From the NCBI GenBank assembly GCA_011317545.1, contig WUJK01000003.1:620001-684000 (forward strand): a stretch of DNA of 64,000 bases, written 5' to 3'. The position numbers were made by a program, and so were the translations under genes. The first letter of the stretch is position 1; every line of letters begins with the position of its first letter. This DNA is from Coniella vitis (taxonomy: Eukaryota; Ascomycota; Sordariomycetes; Diaporthales; Schizoparmaceae). The notes beneath the pieces are model-generated. The model saw nothing but the letters and a program-made list of their open reading frames with translations, was not told the DNA's origin and ran no database searches. Below are positions 46,047-58,397 of the stretch, one piece after another.

Positions 46047-46283
46047 GGGAGACAAGAAAGCAAAGGACCGGATCAAAGACCGGCGATAGTGACGCTCCCA
46101 GGGGAAAAGAAGAAGGAAAACAAAAGAGGGCTTCTCTTTTGATGTCTTGCTCTCTTCTCTGTGGGAGGCAGGTTCAATCCCTTGATACAAGCCTGGCGAA
46201 GCTGCTTCTGAGTCTTGGCCTTGGCTGGCGGAGTCGAGTTGCGGTGCGGTGTGGTGCAGTTGCGGATGGGTGTCGGTATTGGA

Positions 46284-46310
46284 GTGGGTGTGGGTGTGGG
46301 TGTGGGTGTG
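46284..46310. repeat. (GTGGGT)4 hexamer repeat
   Basis: Four perfect GTGGGT units plus GTG. It is G-rich and lies upstream of the Zn2Cys6 gene. Confidence 0.85.
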
Positions 46311-49300
46311 CGATGGGTAGCTGCCCCAGTCAGAGGGTCTTAGTTAATGGAGTATTAAAAAAACAAAAAACAAAATAAAGGGTCAATGAAGAGGGCCTTA
46401 TGTCTTCGGTCAGGTGTCTCAGTCCCCCCTCGAATCGCTCCTGACGGATAAGGAAAAGAGAAGTGTTGGGGCTACCTGGGACATGAGAGAGAGCTCGACC
46501 TGAACCAAATACGCCTCAACGCGAGTACATAGCAAAAGGCTGTCTGCAAGAGGAATAGTACCAGAGGCGAGGAAGACAAAGAGAGGTAGCGAAAGAGAGC
46601 GCCCAGCCAATCAGAAGCGCCGTCGGGACGCCGGCGATTTGACTGGCCTTGTCTTTGGTTGGAGGGGGGTATCTCGACAGGGACGCCTTGGGTACGAAGG
46701 ACTTTTTTTGGCCTAGACAAGGCGGAGGAGAGGAGGAAAGTGCGACGGTACCTGCCTCCGTGAGTTTTACCCAGCTGACAGCGTCTTCACTGATGTTTGC
46801 GCAACGCAAATGAACAACTAAAAGCAACGTAATTTGAAGAAATGGTACTGTGCACAGCCTATTCCTCTCCCTCCGGCTTGGGGATGGCTCCTTGCGCTTG
46901 GGCATTAGGCAGAGAGAATTATGCGCGACACACCCGACTGAATAAAAAAGGGCCTCCTCCTGCAAGCAGTGGTAATTTTGCAACGCAGCAGCGCGCGTGT
47001 CGCCCAGGCATGCAGTTGTGAGATGCGGTGCTGCTGTTGGTTCGCAGCCTATCTGTGGACAGTGTTGCAGCGGTCGCCTCAAAATGGCAGAGAAGGAGAC
47101 GTGGAGAGACTTGGGTTGCTGCCCAGCCACGGCAATAATTTCTTTTGACCTGCTGCGATCACTCGGTGGCTCCCACCACGACGTGTACTATCTGAGCTCC
47201 GTCTCAAAGGGTAATAAACAGCTTGCCACAATATCAGAGCTAATCAAGTACGCTCTGCCAATCTGTTGCGCGATTGCTTGCGGGTCTAGAGCACCTGGGC
47301 ATCAGGATTGCGCAGGGGGAGGGGGTGGCGCGAGCCACTGGAAAGGGCCAGACAAGCAGTATTAGAGCGAATGAGGACACTACTACTATGATGTACTATG
47401 GGACTCTATGTAGCAATGGAAACTGGGCAATCCTGGCGTAAAACTGTGGAAGGCCCTTGAGGTGTCAAGAGAGGGGAGGGGTGCGAGCATGTGCTTGCAT
47501 CAACCCCCCGGGCCGAGATGGTCGTGGACGATTGCCAGGGGAGCCGAATTAGGTCGACGTCTTTATGTTAAACAGAAAAAGCAACATCAATACCAGGAAA
47601 TGAGAACTGTCAATTAAAATAATGACCTGTGGAGAGGGGAAAGAAAAAGGAAGTGGGTCCATGTATGCTGCATCGTATGCAATGGAGTTGTTCCTTGTCC
47701 TCCTCTTTTTACGGATATGCCACTCTCTTTCTCCGTCTGAACAGCAATTCGCCGATTGTTGACATTGCCCGACGTCGACCCAATCACTGGGTGAGTCGGC
47801 CGATGCCTCGCTGTTTTTCTGGGTCTGAGACACCAGGCTTCTTGTCGACTTCTCCAAACGCCGGTACAAGAGATCTTGGCGGACTCTGGTAGATGTGCAT
47901 GTCTAATGAGAGATTACCATGTATAGTTATTTCTTCTCCAAGACTTTGCTTTTTCCACTCATAAGGGAGAAGGGGGGAGGATAAATGCGGTTTTTTTCTC
48001 CTCTGCCCAGCCTGAGCGTGCGTGCGTGTGTGAATGCGCAGGGCACCTTTGGCCCGGAGGAATACTTGAGAGACACGAGATGCAAGAAAGGGGGTCATCT
48101 TGATGGAACTATGACAACTGCAGCAAGCCCCTAGCTGACAAGGGCACTGAATAAGCGACTATACTTTGTAGGCGCAAGTGAGGTGGAAAGCTGTGATGAT
48201 GATGACGCGCATCTTCAGAAGCAGAAGCAGAAGCAAGAAGGACGCCCCAGGGTTCTGTGCTGTTGACAAAGTTTTGCCAAGCAGCCAAGACTAATAAGCA
48301 AGCAAAGCACGCAGCAAGGAGAATTGCAAGCAGAGTGTTGGTTAATAGCTACAAGTCATTCCTGTTGGATCGACAAACAAACAAAAAGCCAGCGATGCAG
48401 CATGGGGAGGCGTAAGGGCAGTCGGCCGCAAGCGGATAAGCTACGTAGAATCTATAATCTTACTTGCTACTATGTATACATAGTATACACCTGCCTAGGT
48501 ACCCAGACATCCGGACAAGTACTTAGGTACCTGCCACCATCCAATTCATAGTGGAGAGGTATACACTGCTTCATGTAGGAAGGTGTCAGATGCACTCTTT
48601 CCTCCTGAGGGACTGCACAATCTCGTCATCCTGGGGCAGGGTCTCCACCGCTAGGTGTCGGGCATGCTTTGCAATATATTGTAAACGGCAGTTGCAAGGC
48701 ATTCGTGCTAATCCCGAAAGCACAAATGCTGTGACTACCAAAGGTCCGATTAGCTTCATCTCTACATACGTAGCATATTCTACAGCTCCCCATCGTATGA
48801 TCGGCCGTGTCTGGCCCAGGAACCCATGTAAGGAGATTCTCGGATTTTACAAAGTACTGTGCGTCACAGCGTCAGATTGATCGTTGACTTCCGATACCCC
48901 GAGTATACATAGTATGCTGTACCTACTCACGACACTACGATCTTCAGATAGCTTGCCCTGTCTTGATCTAGTCAGGCAGATTCGCATTAGAAGAAGGCAT
49001 CAAGACCAGGCACCTGGCGTCTGGCACTTCTCGATAGGTACTCGGATACCCACGTAGCACCTTGCAGTCAGCCCTGTGCCCACGCTCTTGCCCCAAACGG
49101 TCGACGAACCTATGGCTTGTGACAGCAGGAAGGAAGGAGGGTTGCGGTTGCAATACTCGGGAGCAGGGGCTGCAACGCACGGTCCAGGGTTGTGGTGGAC
49201 CCCGCTACTGCGTGTAATCAGGCGTTACTGCACGTATGTGGTGCCCTTCTCCACCATAGCTACTCTACATAGTACTTTCACCATGTCCCCTATGGTACAT

Positions 49301-52072
49301 ACACTGCAACTGGATACATCGTGCGTACTTCCACACAGTACCACAGGGTGCGACGGGCCATGGTGTTCTGGAAGGACTTCTGCAACATGACGCCTTTTTT
49401 TTTTCCCTCGCTTGTCAGAAGTATGCCCAAGTCAAGCCTGGCCAATCACATCCCTGGCTTCATCCATGTTCCTGACCGGTCATCTTCTTGGAAAGTCCAA
49501 CTCCGTTCATCTCTCTACTCTGTGAGGACTTTGTGGTCTACATGGTTTGAAATGGCAACCTTCTGCAGCTTCCTTTCCTTCCGCAGGCATCTGCTACTTA
49601 CTGTGTATTGATGTGCTGTATACATCGACGTGGCTGGACTGACAGACTGACAGGCTTGGCGCATCCGCACCGCAAAGACTGATTTCAAGGTGGTGGCTTT
49701 GCGTTGCCTTGTCAAATGCAACCGGCTGAAAGTACCCCGGCGCCTGGCCAACCAGCCGGCCAACCAGCCAGTCAGACTACTTACCTAATGCGTATTTTGC
49801 ATGTGCTTTCACGGCCAAAAGGTGCATTCTTCGATCGCGTACCGACTTCGGACTCCTCACGACTGCCGGATATCACGCTCATGATTTCTGCACGCTCTCC
49901 CTCGGTTTGCTTCTTCACAAGAACCTATACTGCATGTGTGCCTGACTAACGTCTCTTACACCACAGGATAATCCGAGGCCCGAGACGCAGCATAGTAGTC
50001 TGCAGTAGTGCCGCCTTCTGCATGCTCGTACCTTTTTCCGAAACTTTTTTCTATGTACTACGTAAACGAACCTCGCTCAGCGTATCCTCAGACCCGAGTC
50101 CCCGAACAAAGCTGGGGCCGGAGCGGAGAAGAGATACAAAGTAATGCTAATACTATGTACAATCTTGCACATCCCAGCGATTATGTATGGTATGGAGTGG
50201 AACTTTACTTGGCGAGAGGTTGCTGGACGCTCGTCATCTGGCAAAACCATCTGGGACATTGAGGGACTGCCCCTGCGGCCCTTCCATTGTCGTCAAAAGC
50301 AACTGTTCTGGTGCGACCCTCCCACCGTTTCGGCAAGCCACGCTTCCAAGATCCTGTCGACGCCTAGGCCCTCAGGCAGTCCTGGTAGGTCGTGCCCTTA
50401 CACCAATGCTTACTACTCTGTATAACAACAGTATGAAATGGCGAGTGTTTCCATTTGGCTTATCACCCCTCCGGCCCAATAGGCCGAATGTGGTAAACCA
50501 AGCAAGACGGCTGTAGCCGTCAGCCCTGTTGTCTGACGGCTAAGTTGAGGCTTGTCCGATCAGCTGCAGGTGTCATACCTCAACAGGATCTTCTGAGTCG
50601 CATGTTTCATCCCCACAGTACTATATGTATACCATACTACCATGTATTGGATGAGAACCGCTGAGTCGCTCGGATATCCACAAATGTGGACAGACATACT
50701 ATGCATTACCTAGTAGACTTATGGCCAAACCGGCACAATTGCTTTGCATCTGATCGGATACTGTATTTCTGTTGCTTTGCTTTGAAACTAATCGAGTAGG
50801 TGAAGTCGTGCACCGCAACACCCCCCCCCCTTCCAAAAAAGAAAAAGATGGCATTACGGGGATATTACATAGCACATGATCAGGTTCCATATTTTCCAGA
50901 CAATACTGTTTAAGTCAACAAAAAGACAAAAGCCCCCGAGACACTAATATTAGATGTGATTATTGACGACGAAACACACGCAGCGTGCAGAAGAATGTAT
51001 AGGCAAAGGAAAATAAGATGCAATGAAATACCCTTAAGTGCTTTGTTTCGATGGATAAGCCGTCATAAATTGCCAAATACTTTGTAGGCAAGATCTGATT
51101 TGACTGTGATCGTCCTCAGGATGGTTTTATAACCAGACCTCTGATCGGTGATACATCAAGTTGAACGACGTGGCAATTCTTGACACGATTTTCAATGCTA
51201 AGGAATTGTGAGAAGGATTATTACGAGGTATCACAACAACTTCAAAAAGAGATGAGAACATACCATCGCGAAATTGCACTTGCGAGACAGAAAACAAGCA
51301 GGGCCAGATACTGGAAGGGTCCTGACATCATTCGTCAGCACCACGCAATTATACATAAAATTGCTAATCATATACCATGTACAGACGCCGAGGGAAGCGA
51401 TAGACGAAGGCTTCTAATCGCTGCAGTACTTTCCAGATATTTTCGTACATAGCCCCTTCAGCAGCAGCAAGCAGCAAGCCAAGTCATCCGTACTCGATAT
51501 ACGATCATAATATACGCTTTGATAGCAGCGCATAAGTATGTACCTTGGCTCTATATTCTCTCAACTAATTTCGTGGTTCATTGACCAGACTGTCCTTACC
51601 CTGTTGGCTCCTGCCTGTTTCCTCTTTGGCACTTGGATAATCTCTTCCCATCCTCATATGGACGGACTCTCCGTCCTGCTTTCTGTTTCGTCAATCCAAA
51701 GTAGCAGGTCTCGTAAGCTCCAGGATTCTCAGAAACCCATCTCCACCTCTTGCTTTGCCAACAGAACTTGCATAGCGCTTGCCGCATCTTTTGCTATGTA
51801 CATGATGTCTCAACATAACGGTACCCAGGCTGCTCCGACTGTTGGATAATCAAGAAAGAGTCAACGAAGCCCATTTTCGGGATGGCCAGCTGGCAATAGC
51901 CGCGCATATCGCCTTGTTACAGGATGGTAACCATCCTCTAGCCATCGCTTCCTTGTTGGTCCTTTCTCCATTCCTCTTTTTGCGCCTCTGAGACCCAATG
52001 CATCCCTAGTCAAAACACTGAGTCGTGACAGTACAGCATATCACACACAAGACCGCCGCCAGCCAGCCAGCC

Positions 52073-52186
52073 ATGGCCGCCAATCACGCCATCTGCCCTT
52101 TGCGTCCCGTCTGTGGATCCCAGGACGATGATGCCTTCCGCCTCTCTGATGTTCTTACTTCTGCCTCACCATCTCCATTGCCGTGA
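52073..52186 (+). other. Small ORF, 37 codons, uncertain
   Basis: An ATG in good context (CAGCCATGGCC) opens 37 codons (MAANHAICPLRPVCGSQDDD at its start) and ends in TGA. There is no homology to anything recognised. It may be a chance frame, a leader ORF or a first exon. Confidence 0.15.
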
Positions 52187-54401
52187 TTTGGTCTGGGCTA
52201 TTGGCCAGGTAAACTTCGGAGCTCAATCTCCCATCTTTCTCAGATACTCCAAGCATTTTGCCCTGTTCTTCGCATGCTTTTCGCTCGCCTAACTTTACTA
52301 TCCCACCAGTGGGGTTCAGAAGAGTTCCATAGGTAGTACTTTCTCCCTCGCGTCACGAGACTCCACTCTTTCACTTCGAACATTTGAACAACACAGCACA
52401 CCTTGGTCTCACCGTATAGTCCACTCAAGAAAATAACGACTCATACAATACAACACAGCTGTTCTTTTTCTGTTCGCATGGCGGTCTAGGAAGGTACTCA
52501 CTCTTCACACCCTTTTCCTCGGAATTCACAACCGCCGCCACCGCCTTCTCCGCCACCTCTTTTTATCTCATTGAAACTAATCACCTCATCCATTTGCAGG
52601 CCCCGCCGCTAGCCACACAGAAAAGCAGAAAGTTGGAACACTAATAAAGGGAAAAGAAATCCCAAAGACCAATTGAAATGAGGAGCGAACAATATTGGGT
52701 ATCCACGTCGGATGTGGGCGCCAAAAGCTTGTAGACAAGATCGCCGAACGGCGGCCCGTTCCGGATTGGGTCCCTCCAGAAGGAGGGTACGCCCACCCCC
52801 AAGTCGGCCTGAGCGGCAAAGGCCATCTTCATCTTGCAAGGCAGGACTGCTTAGCCAACGGGCGTCGTTGTTGACGTGTGACCCACTGAACGCTCTAGAC
52901 GACCAGCCAGTGCCCGAGGGATATTATGCTTGCTCCCATGATGATTGGCGCGTGGCTTAAGTCTTTTGTTCGAGAATACTGTAAACCTTCAGAACTTTCA
53001 CATTTACTGATGGGTTACAACGTGGGAATAGCAAGAACTCCTTACCTTTCTGCTTGCGTAGATAGGCATACACTGACACCCAACCGAAGACGGAGAGCGA
53101 AGAGCTACTCACTTTTGTTTGGATTCGCGCTTGCTTTCGTCTCCACTGTCTATGTGGTCTTTACCTGTCTGATCTGTTTTGCTACATAGTAATATCCGAG
53201 GATCCTCAAAAAGGTTGTCATGAACTACCTAGCTAGCCAACCCGCCTGACAGGCAAATTGCTCCGGTGAAGTTGGGTGAGCCGAAGCCGGGGACGAAACA
53301 TGCCCACTGATTTGCTTGCTGCAAGGCAACCGTTGTTGCATAACAGCATGCGCGCAGATTGCCCAAAACAGAAAAATTTCGGCTGCATAATTTTTTATCA
53401 TCACATGCCCTTTCAAGGAATTCTCGAGGGGCCCCAGTCTGCCCCAATGGCCCAGTGGCCATGAACATGGAGCGTCCTCACAGAATCACTCCTTATACTA
53501 ACTCAAACTGTGACATGTGTTATGTATGTAACCTTCCAGAGGTTTCCGAAGGGCAGAGACTCATATATGCAACTATATGCACATATTTGGGTATACATGC
53601 AGTGCATACATTGTAAAACGATCTTTGCCACTTATATGTACATAGTACATAGTCGCAATGGGTGTCATTCGCTAACATGTACGTTTTCAAATTTTGCAAA
53701 AGAAAAGTGGCTCGCAAGTTGCACTTACGAAACGAATACTATGTACGACCGAAAATCGGTAGATCTAATAACGTGAGGAAAAGCATGCAAGAAAGATGTC
53801 TTCCTTTTCATTTGAGTGATATTTCGATATGGGTCAACTAGTTATTCCAACTAGGTGTTAATTTTTCTCCTTCCCCGTAAAGAAAAGATTAGGTTGAGAA
53901 ATTCAAAGAGTCAAAAGAGAAAACGTAATCAACATCGACAGAAACGCCAGACGGGGGTATAAGAAGCGCCATAATCTTGATCCTTCGAAGAATGAATAGT
54001 AATAAGAGCACGATGAAAGTGCGGCTATGTTAGGACTTATCCTGCCGCAGACAGGAAGAAGGACCACATCCATCAAGTCCCGGTCGGCATCTAATGTGAG
54101 GTTTGAGAGAGAAGAGAGCAATATGAAAGACGTTTGGTCTTGTCAGTTATTCCTTGGATGTTTTTTTTTTGCTTTTTAGATGCTAGAAGTTTGAACAAAG
54201 ACACACCACTGGTGAAAGCCAGTTTATTTGTGGGTGATTGTGTCGACATGCGCCGTGGAACGCCGCGCTATAAGAGTCTGCCGATTTGAGACAGTAAACG
54301 CCAGAACGACTGGGAAGGAATTCAAGAAAGATGCAATGTACGTGATGCTGAAGCACACCAGGTACCGCTCATGAGTATGGCCAAAATTCAAAGTGATCCG
54401 T

Positions 54402-57400
54402 TTAGCCGTGCCGCCAACGCGGCTTATTGTCCTTGGCTACTCTATCGTTGGTGCCAGTAGGGGTACTGCTAGATCCCCTGACAAGACCAAGTCGTGAGCT
54501 AAACGGAGTCGGCATGGGACTAGCCCGGCCTCCATCTGCGGCAGTGGTGACTTCTTTGCGAAATTTGGGCATTGGCAGCATGCTTGTTCGTCTGTTCGTA
54601 GTGGCAAGTGAGGTTGCGGGACGCGGCGCCATGCCTAGCTCCTCGGCTCCCGGCCGCATGAGCGACTTGCGCCTGTTCGAGGAGGACACGGAGCGGATCT
54701 GAGGGAGGTTCAGCTTACTAACGGGTCTTGGTGGGGTGTCAGGCATCGGAGATGGCGACGTGGCTCTGCTGCTGCGCATAGGAAGTCTGGAGGAGCTAGT
54801 GGAGTTCATGGGAGCCGCGAGGGATGAGTGAGAGCGGATAGGGGTTGTAAGATTCTTGTATTTGGCATAAGGGGTGGGCGTGGTGAGGGAGAGGGGTTTA
54901 AAAGTGTAGCCAACGTCGAGGTCCGAGGTCTTCGTGGACCCGTTCCACCTGGGTCGATGGGCGAGTGTCGAGGCTGGTCGCGTTATACTAGCAGCAGAAC
55001 GGTTCGAAGAAGAAATGGTGATCGTCTTGGTGCCACGAACTGGCGACGAGGATGCGCCGCTATAAGTGGATGCTTGGGGGACAGGTTTGCGTTTGATGGC
55101 TGGCGTCGTTGCAGTCGTTGCTCGTCGTCCTCCTCCTGACTGAGAGAGGCCGCCGCTGACACTGCTTGAAGAGCGGCGCACGCGGGTAGCGGAAGTATTC
55201 GACTTGGAGCCGGGAGTTCGTACGCTGGCACCCAAGCCGGACATGATGACAGAAGAGGGTGGAGAGCTATAAGGAGTCTCAAGGCCGCTACCTGCGGTGG
55301 ACGAGACCTCGTTGGAGAGCATGCTCGAAATCGAGTCGCGCAGGTTCGTTCCCCACTTATCAGTATGGAGTTCATTCAGGACTATGTCCGTCTCCTTCAT
55401 GTCTTTCTTGATGTCCTGCCACTTGGTTTGCATTTCTGTGTGAAGGCGCAAGATCTCGCCGTTGACAGTCAGACGGTCCTTGACGCCGCGTTCAATGATG
55501 AGCAAAACACGATCAATAGCTGGGCCGTAGTGCGTCTTCTTGGCTTCATAGCTCTCGATCTTCTTGAGGAAATTAGGCTGATTTGTCAAGTGCATACCAG
55601 CATCAACGGCCTCTCTGAGTCCAGCCACGCTGCGGTCGACCGAGTCGGTCATCTTTTCGGCCTGTCGTGCAGCTCCACGAAAGACAAGCACCCATCGGTC
55701 CTCGCCAAGCTCTTTGCGCAGACCATCCGCGTCTTTTTGGAGTTTTTTGAAGCTCGCCTCGAGTGCCTCGCGCCGCATTTCCAACTCTTCGCAAGCGGAC
55801 GGGAATGACGCGTCTGCACGAGCCTCGAAGGTGGACAGCCGCATGGGCAGAAAGTCCAAAGACGCCCTCAGCGGTTGCATCCTAGCAAACAGGGCAAGCA
55901 CGCTGGAATCATCGGCGGAGATGGCTAGCCCATTGGGAGACGGAGATCGAGGACTTGTAGGCACAGCTGCCAAACTGAAGCGGTTGGTTGGGGGCCTTGC
56001 TCGTGAATTGGCAGAGCGGGTTTCCTCCATGATGGTCCTGAGGTCGCCCATGTCCACCAAGTCTCCATTGGCGGTGGCCATGGCCGACTTGTGCCGTCTC
56101 TCTTCCATTTCAAAGACGAGGCGGCGCAGCTCACTGAGCTCCGACTCAATCTCTCCCAGCACCCCATCCCAGAGCTCCTCCCATTCCATGGCGATCTCGA
56201 CCTGGCCGCGAACGCTGCGCAGAGTCGATCGAATGTTTGTCCACTCCTCCATGATGGCTTCCATTTGCATGACTGCTCTCGTAAGATCGTCTGTAGATAC
56301 ATTGGCAATGTCGTTGCGGGTTTGTAGCTCCTCAATTGCCGTGACGTAGACATCAATGAGGCCGGCAAAACGCGAAGTGGCGTTTTCAACCTCTTCCAGA
56401 CCTTCACGGCCACCAGCAGCAGACCATTCGACGTCATCATCGCTATCGAGTCCCGAAATGACCTCGGAGGCCTTGGAGATCCAACTCCGAATCTGCTCGG
56501 CGGCTCCAATCAGAGCCCTTACGGCGGCTTGAGCGGTCGGAATCGCGGCGACTTTACCAGCCAACGACTCAGCGTCTGGCAGCTGCAACGAGGTCAATTG
56601 TTCTAATTGGTTTGCAAATGACGCACGTGATATTGTGTACACGGAGCCGGGACGCTGCAAGCCTAGAGGGTTAAAGAAGTCTTCTTCTTGAGGGCTGAAT
56701 GGCTCAGCAGGAAGCGGTGGCGTGTCCTTGGCAGGAGGCGGTGGCGGGGGGACATCGTCTTGCGGGGACAATGGCTCTTCTGCTGGTGGCGGCGACGACG
56801 GCGGCGGCATCGGAGACTCGTCTGGAGAGAGTGGTGATATTGTGTCGCGGGCAATGTGTTCTTGCCGCATCTCGACGGTGACTTTTGTGCCATTGCCGTT
56901 GACGTGATCGGGCAGGCGAAACTTGTTTGTGTCCATGTCGATGGCTTCTGAAACCTCGAAGCCGTCTAGGCACAAATCGGGAGTGTCTTCAGCAGGCGGG
57001 GGGCTGTCGACGATGCGGATGGTCGGGACGTCGATGTCTTCGGGGGTGATGGCGTCGTCTTTTGCGGATTTAGTTGACTTGAGGCTTGACTTGGAAGGGA
57101 TGCGCACGACACCCTTCCAGGGCTTACCCCGACGCTCAATGACGAGGTTCTCTGCGGCCGAGTGACGGTGGTGCGATTCTTCAATTTGACGGATTTGTTC
57201 TTCCGAGAGCTTGCCGATGCGGTCGCTGACAGTGGTCGCGTACGAGAGCTTCTTGGAGGCGCCGAGGCCGAGGGCTTTCAATCGGGCCGCGAGGCCGGGA
57301 GAGAGTTTTCGTGTCTGGTGGCTTGAGACGAGGTTGGGAGACGCAATGAGCGGGTCGGTGTTTGGTGGTGATTCCAATGTGTTTCTCCTCGCAATCTTGT

Positions 57401-57929
57401 TGTTGTTGTTGTCGTTGTTATTGGTGTGAGGTTTATTTTCAGTACTGTCGGGGGAGGGAGAAGTGATGAAAGAAGTGATGGCGGTGTTGGTGTTGTTGTT
57501 GTTGTTTTGGCTGGTATTGGGCGCAGCAGCGTAGCTGGGGGTATGACGAAGTGCCTGGGGGCATGGCACGGTAGAACTGGCAGGGTGACTGGAATTGGAC
57601 GCGGGTGGTGGTGGTCGTGGTGGTAGTGTCTCTGGCGTGGTTGGAACAGGGACCGTGACTGGGTCCGTGTCTGGACAGTCTGCTTGGGAGGCCGTCTCGG
57701 TGCCGTCGTGGATCAAGGGTCCCAGCCAGGACAGATCGGCCTCGTCATTGGCGGAGTTGGTAGTAATCGGTGGTTGGGCAGCAGTAGGGGCAGCAATGGG
57801 GGTTGCAGGCAGGGGACCCGCCAGTCCTGCGTCGTCGTCGTTTGCTGGAGCTAGAGGAGGAAGAGAAGGACTGCTCGTGATCGTGGTGCCGGCCTCGGCC
57901 TGGCCTTGGTCGATGGAAAGGTCAGACAT
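54402..57929 (-). CDS. KAR9: KAR9-family spindle/microtubule-orientation protein
   Basis: Large KAR9-family protein. Yeast Kar9 links microtubule plus ends (via Bim1/EB1) to myosin and actin to orient the spindle and move nuclei. A single open exon of 1175 codons; no intron needed. Layout seen: a Pro/Ser/Thr-rich N-terminal third with Asn runs near residues 135-175; a proline-rich stretch (VPPPPPPAKDTPPLP); a helical central domain from about residue 430 to 880 (LEQLTSLQLPDAESLAGKV, WTNIRSTLRSVRGQVEIAME, KKIESYEAKKTHYGPAIDRV); and a basic Ser-rich C-terminal tail. Two SxLP motifs in that tail, SRLP (1047-1050) and SMLP (1116-1119), resemble EB1-binding SxIP sites; this is inference. The start, MSDLSIDQGQ, is the only plausible ATG. 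Confidence 0.88.
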   Translation of the reverse strand: MSDLSIDQGQAEAGTTITSSPSLPPLAPANDDDAGLAGPLPATPIAAPTAAQPPITTNSANDEADLSWLGPLIHDGTETASQADCPDTDPVTVPVPTTPETLPPRPPPPASNSSHPASSTVPCPQALRHTPSYAAAPNTSQNNNNNTNTAITSFITSPSPDSTENKPHTNNNDNNNNKIARRNTLESPPNTDPLIASPNLVSSHQTRKLSPGLAARLKALGLGASKKLSYATTVSDRIGKLSEEQIRQIEESHHRHSAAENLVIERRGKPWKGVVRIPSKSSLKSTKSAKDDAITPEDIDVPTIRIVDSPPPAEDTPDLCLDGFEVSEAIDMDTNKFRLPDHVNGNGTKVTVEMRQEHIARDTISPLSPDESPMPPPSSPPPAEEPLSPQDDVPPPPPPAKDTPPLPAEPFSPQEEDFFNPLGLQRPGSVYTISRASFANQLEQLTSLQLPDAESLAGKVAAIPTAQAAVRALIGAAEQIRSWISKASEVISGLDSDDDVEWSAAGGREGLEEVENATSRFAGLIDVYVTAIEELQTRNDIANVSTDDLTRAVMQMEAIMEEWTNIRSTLRSVRGQVEIAMEWEELWDGVLGEIESELSELRRLVFEMEERRHKSAMATANGDLVDMGDLRTIMEETRSANSRARPPTNRFSLAAVPTSPRSPSPNGLAISADDSSVLALFARMQPLRASLDFLPMRLSTFEARADASFPSACEELEMRREALEASFKKLQKDADGLRKELGEDRWVLVFRGAARQAEKMTDSVDRSVAGLREAVDAGMHLTNQPNFLKKIESYEAKKTHYGPAIDRVLLIIERGVKDRLTVNGEILRLHTEMQTKWQDIKKDMKETDIVLNELHTDKWGTNLRDSISSMLSNEVSSTAGSGLETPYSSPPSSVIMSGLGASVRTPGSKSNTSATRVRRSSSSVSGGLSQSGGGRRATTATTPAIKRKPVPQASTYSGASSSPVRGTKTITISSSNRSAASITRPASTLAHRPRWNGSTKTSDLDVGYTFKPLSLTTPTPYAKYKNLTTPIRSHSSLAAPMNSTSSSRLPMRSSRATSPSPMPDTPPRPVSKLNLPQIRSVSSSNRRKSLMRPGAEELGMAPRPATSLATTNRRTSMLPMPKFRKEVTTAADGGRASPMPTPFSSRLGLVRGSSSTPTGTNDRVAKDNKPRWRHG

Positions 57930-58250
57930 TGTGGTGGCCAGGCTGGGAAGGTTCCAAGGTGAGCTTCTGCTTGAGGGCGATGTCCCGATGACCGATGACT
58001 GATGGATGATGACTGATGAGAGAGTTCCTTCTCTTTTTGACCAGGCTACGGAGCGGGCTGCAGAGCGGGCCGATATTGCTGATGCTGGCTCTTTCTCGTT
58101 GTGTTTCTACATGCCCGCAGTGGCCGGCAGGTCAACCGGTGTCGCGATAGTGCTGTAGCGGATGGATGGGTGGGTGGGTGGATGGGTGCTGAAGAAATCC
58201 AAACAAGCGTGGGTGAAGAAGCGTGTCGGGCGGTTCGTCGCGTGGTCACA

Positions 58251-58287
58251 GCTGCAGACTGCAGACCTGCAGACCTGCAGACTGCAA
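58251..58287. repeat. CTGCAGAC short tandem repeat
   Basis: Four imperfect copies of CTGCAGAC/CTGCAGACT in a row, each with a CTGCAG palindrome, about 320-360 bp upstream of the KAR9 start. Confidence 0.7.
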
Positions 58288-58356
58288 GACAAGCAAAACC
58301 ACTTGTCAAAGCCTGTTTGGGCCGAGAAAGCGATGCAAGCCCCAGGCCAAGGCAGC

Positions 58357-58358
<2 letters not shown>

Positions 58359-58394
<36 letters not shown>
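58359..58394. repeat. (CAG)12 microsatellite
   Basis: Twelve perfect CAG units on the plus strand, 430 bp upstream of the KAR9 start. Not in an accepted coding frame. Confidence 0.9.

Positions 58395-58397
<3 letters not shown>

Larger units (their letters stand above)
45897..54401. other. 8.5-kb region without recognised genes
   Basis: The left 1-2 kb is likely the promoter and leader of the Zn2Cys6 gene and holds a T22 run and a GTGGGT repeat; the right end is the KAR9 3' side. ACATAGTA/TACTATGT copies cluster here: 48468, 48478, 48907, 49267, 50151, 53640 and 53737. Open frames (46516-47130 minus, 51180-51452 plus, 51538-51849 plus) show no known family. A 37-codon ORF with a good start context (CCATGGCC) is at 52073-52186. 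Long gene-free leaders are common at fungal regulator genes, but nothing more specific can be shown. Confidence 0.35.

Noticed and set aside
46166..46190. B-box-like GGTTCAATCCC
   Set aside because: No matching T-stem and no upstream A box; part of a leader region.
46284..46310. GTGGGT repeat as an interstitial telomere
   Set aside because: Filamentous ascomycete telomeres are TTAGGG; this is an ordinary G-rich microsatellite flanked by unique DNA.
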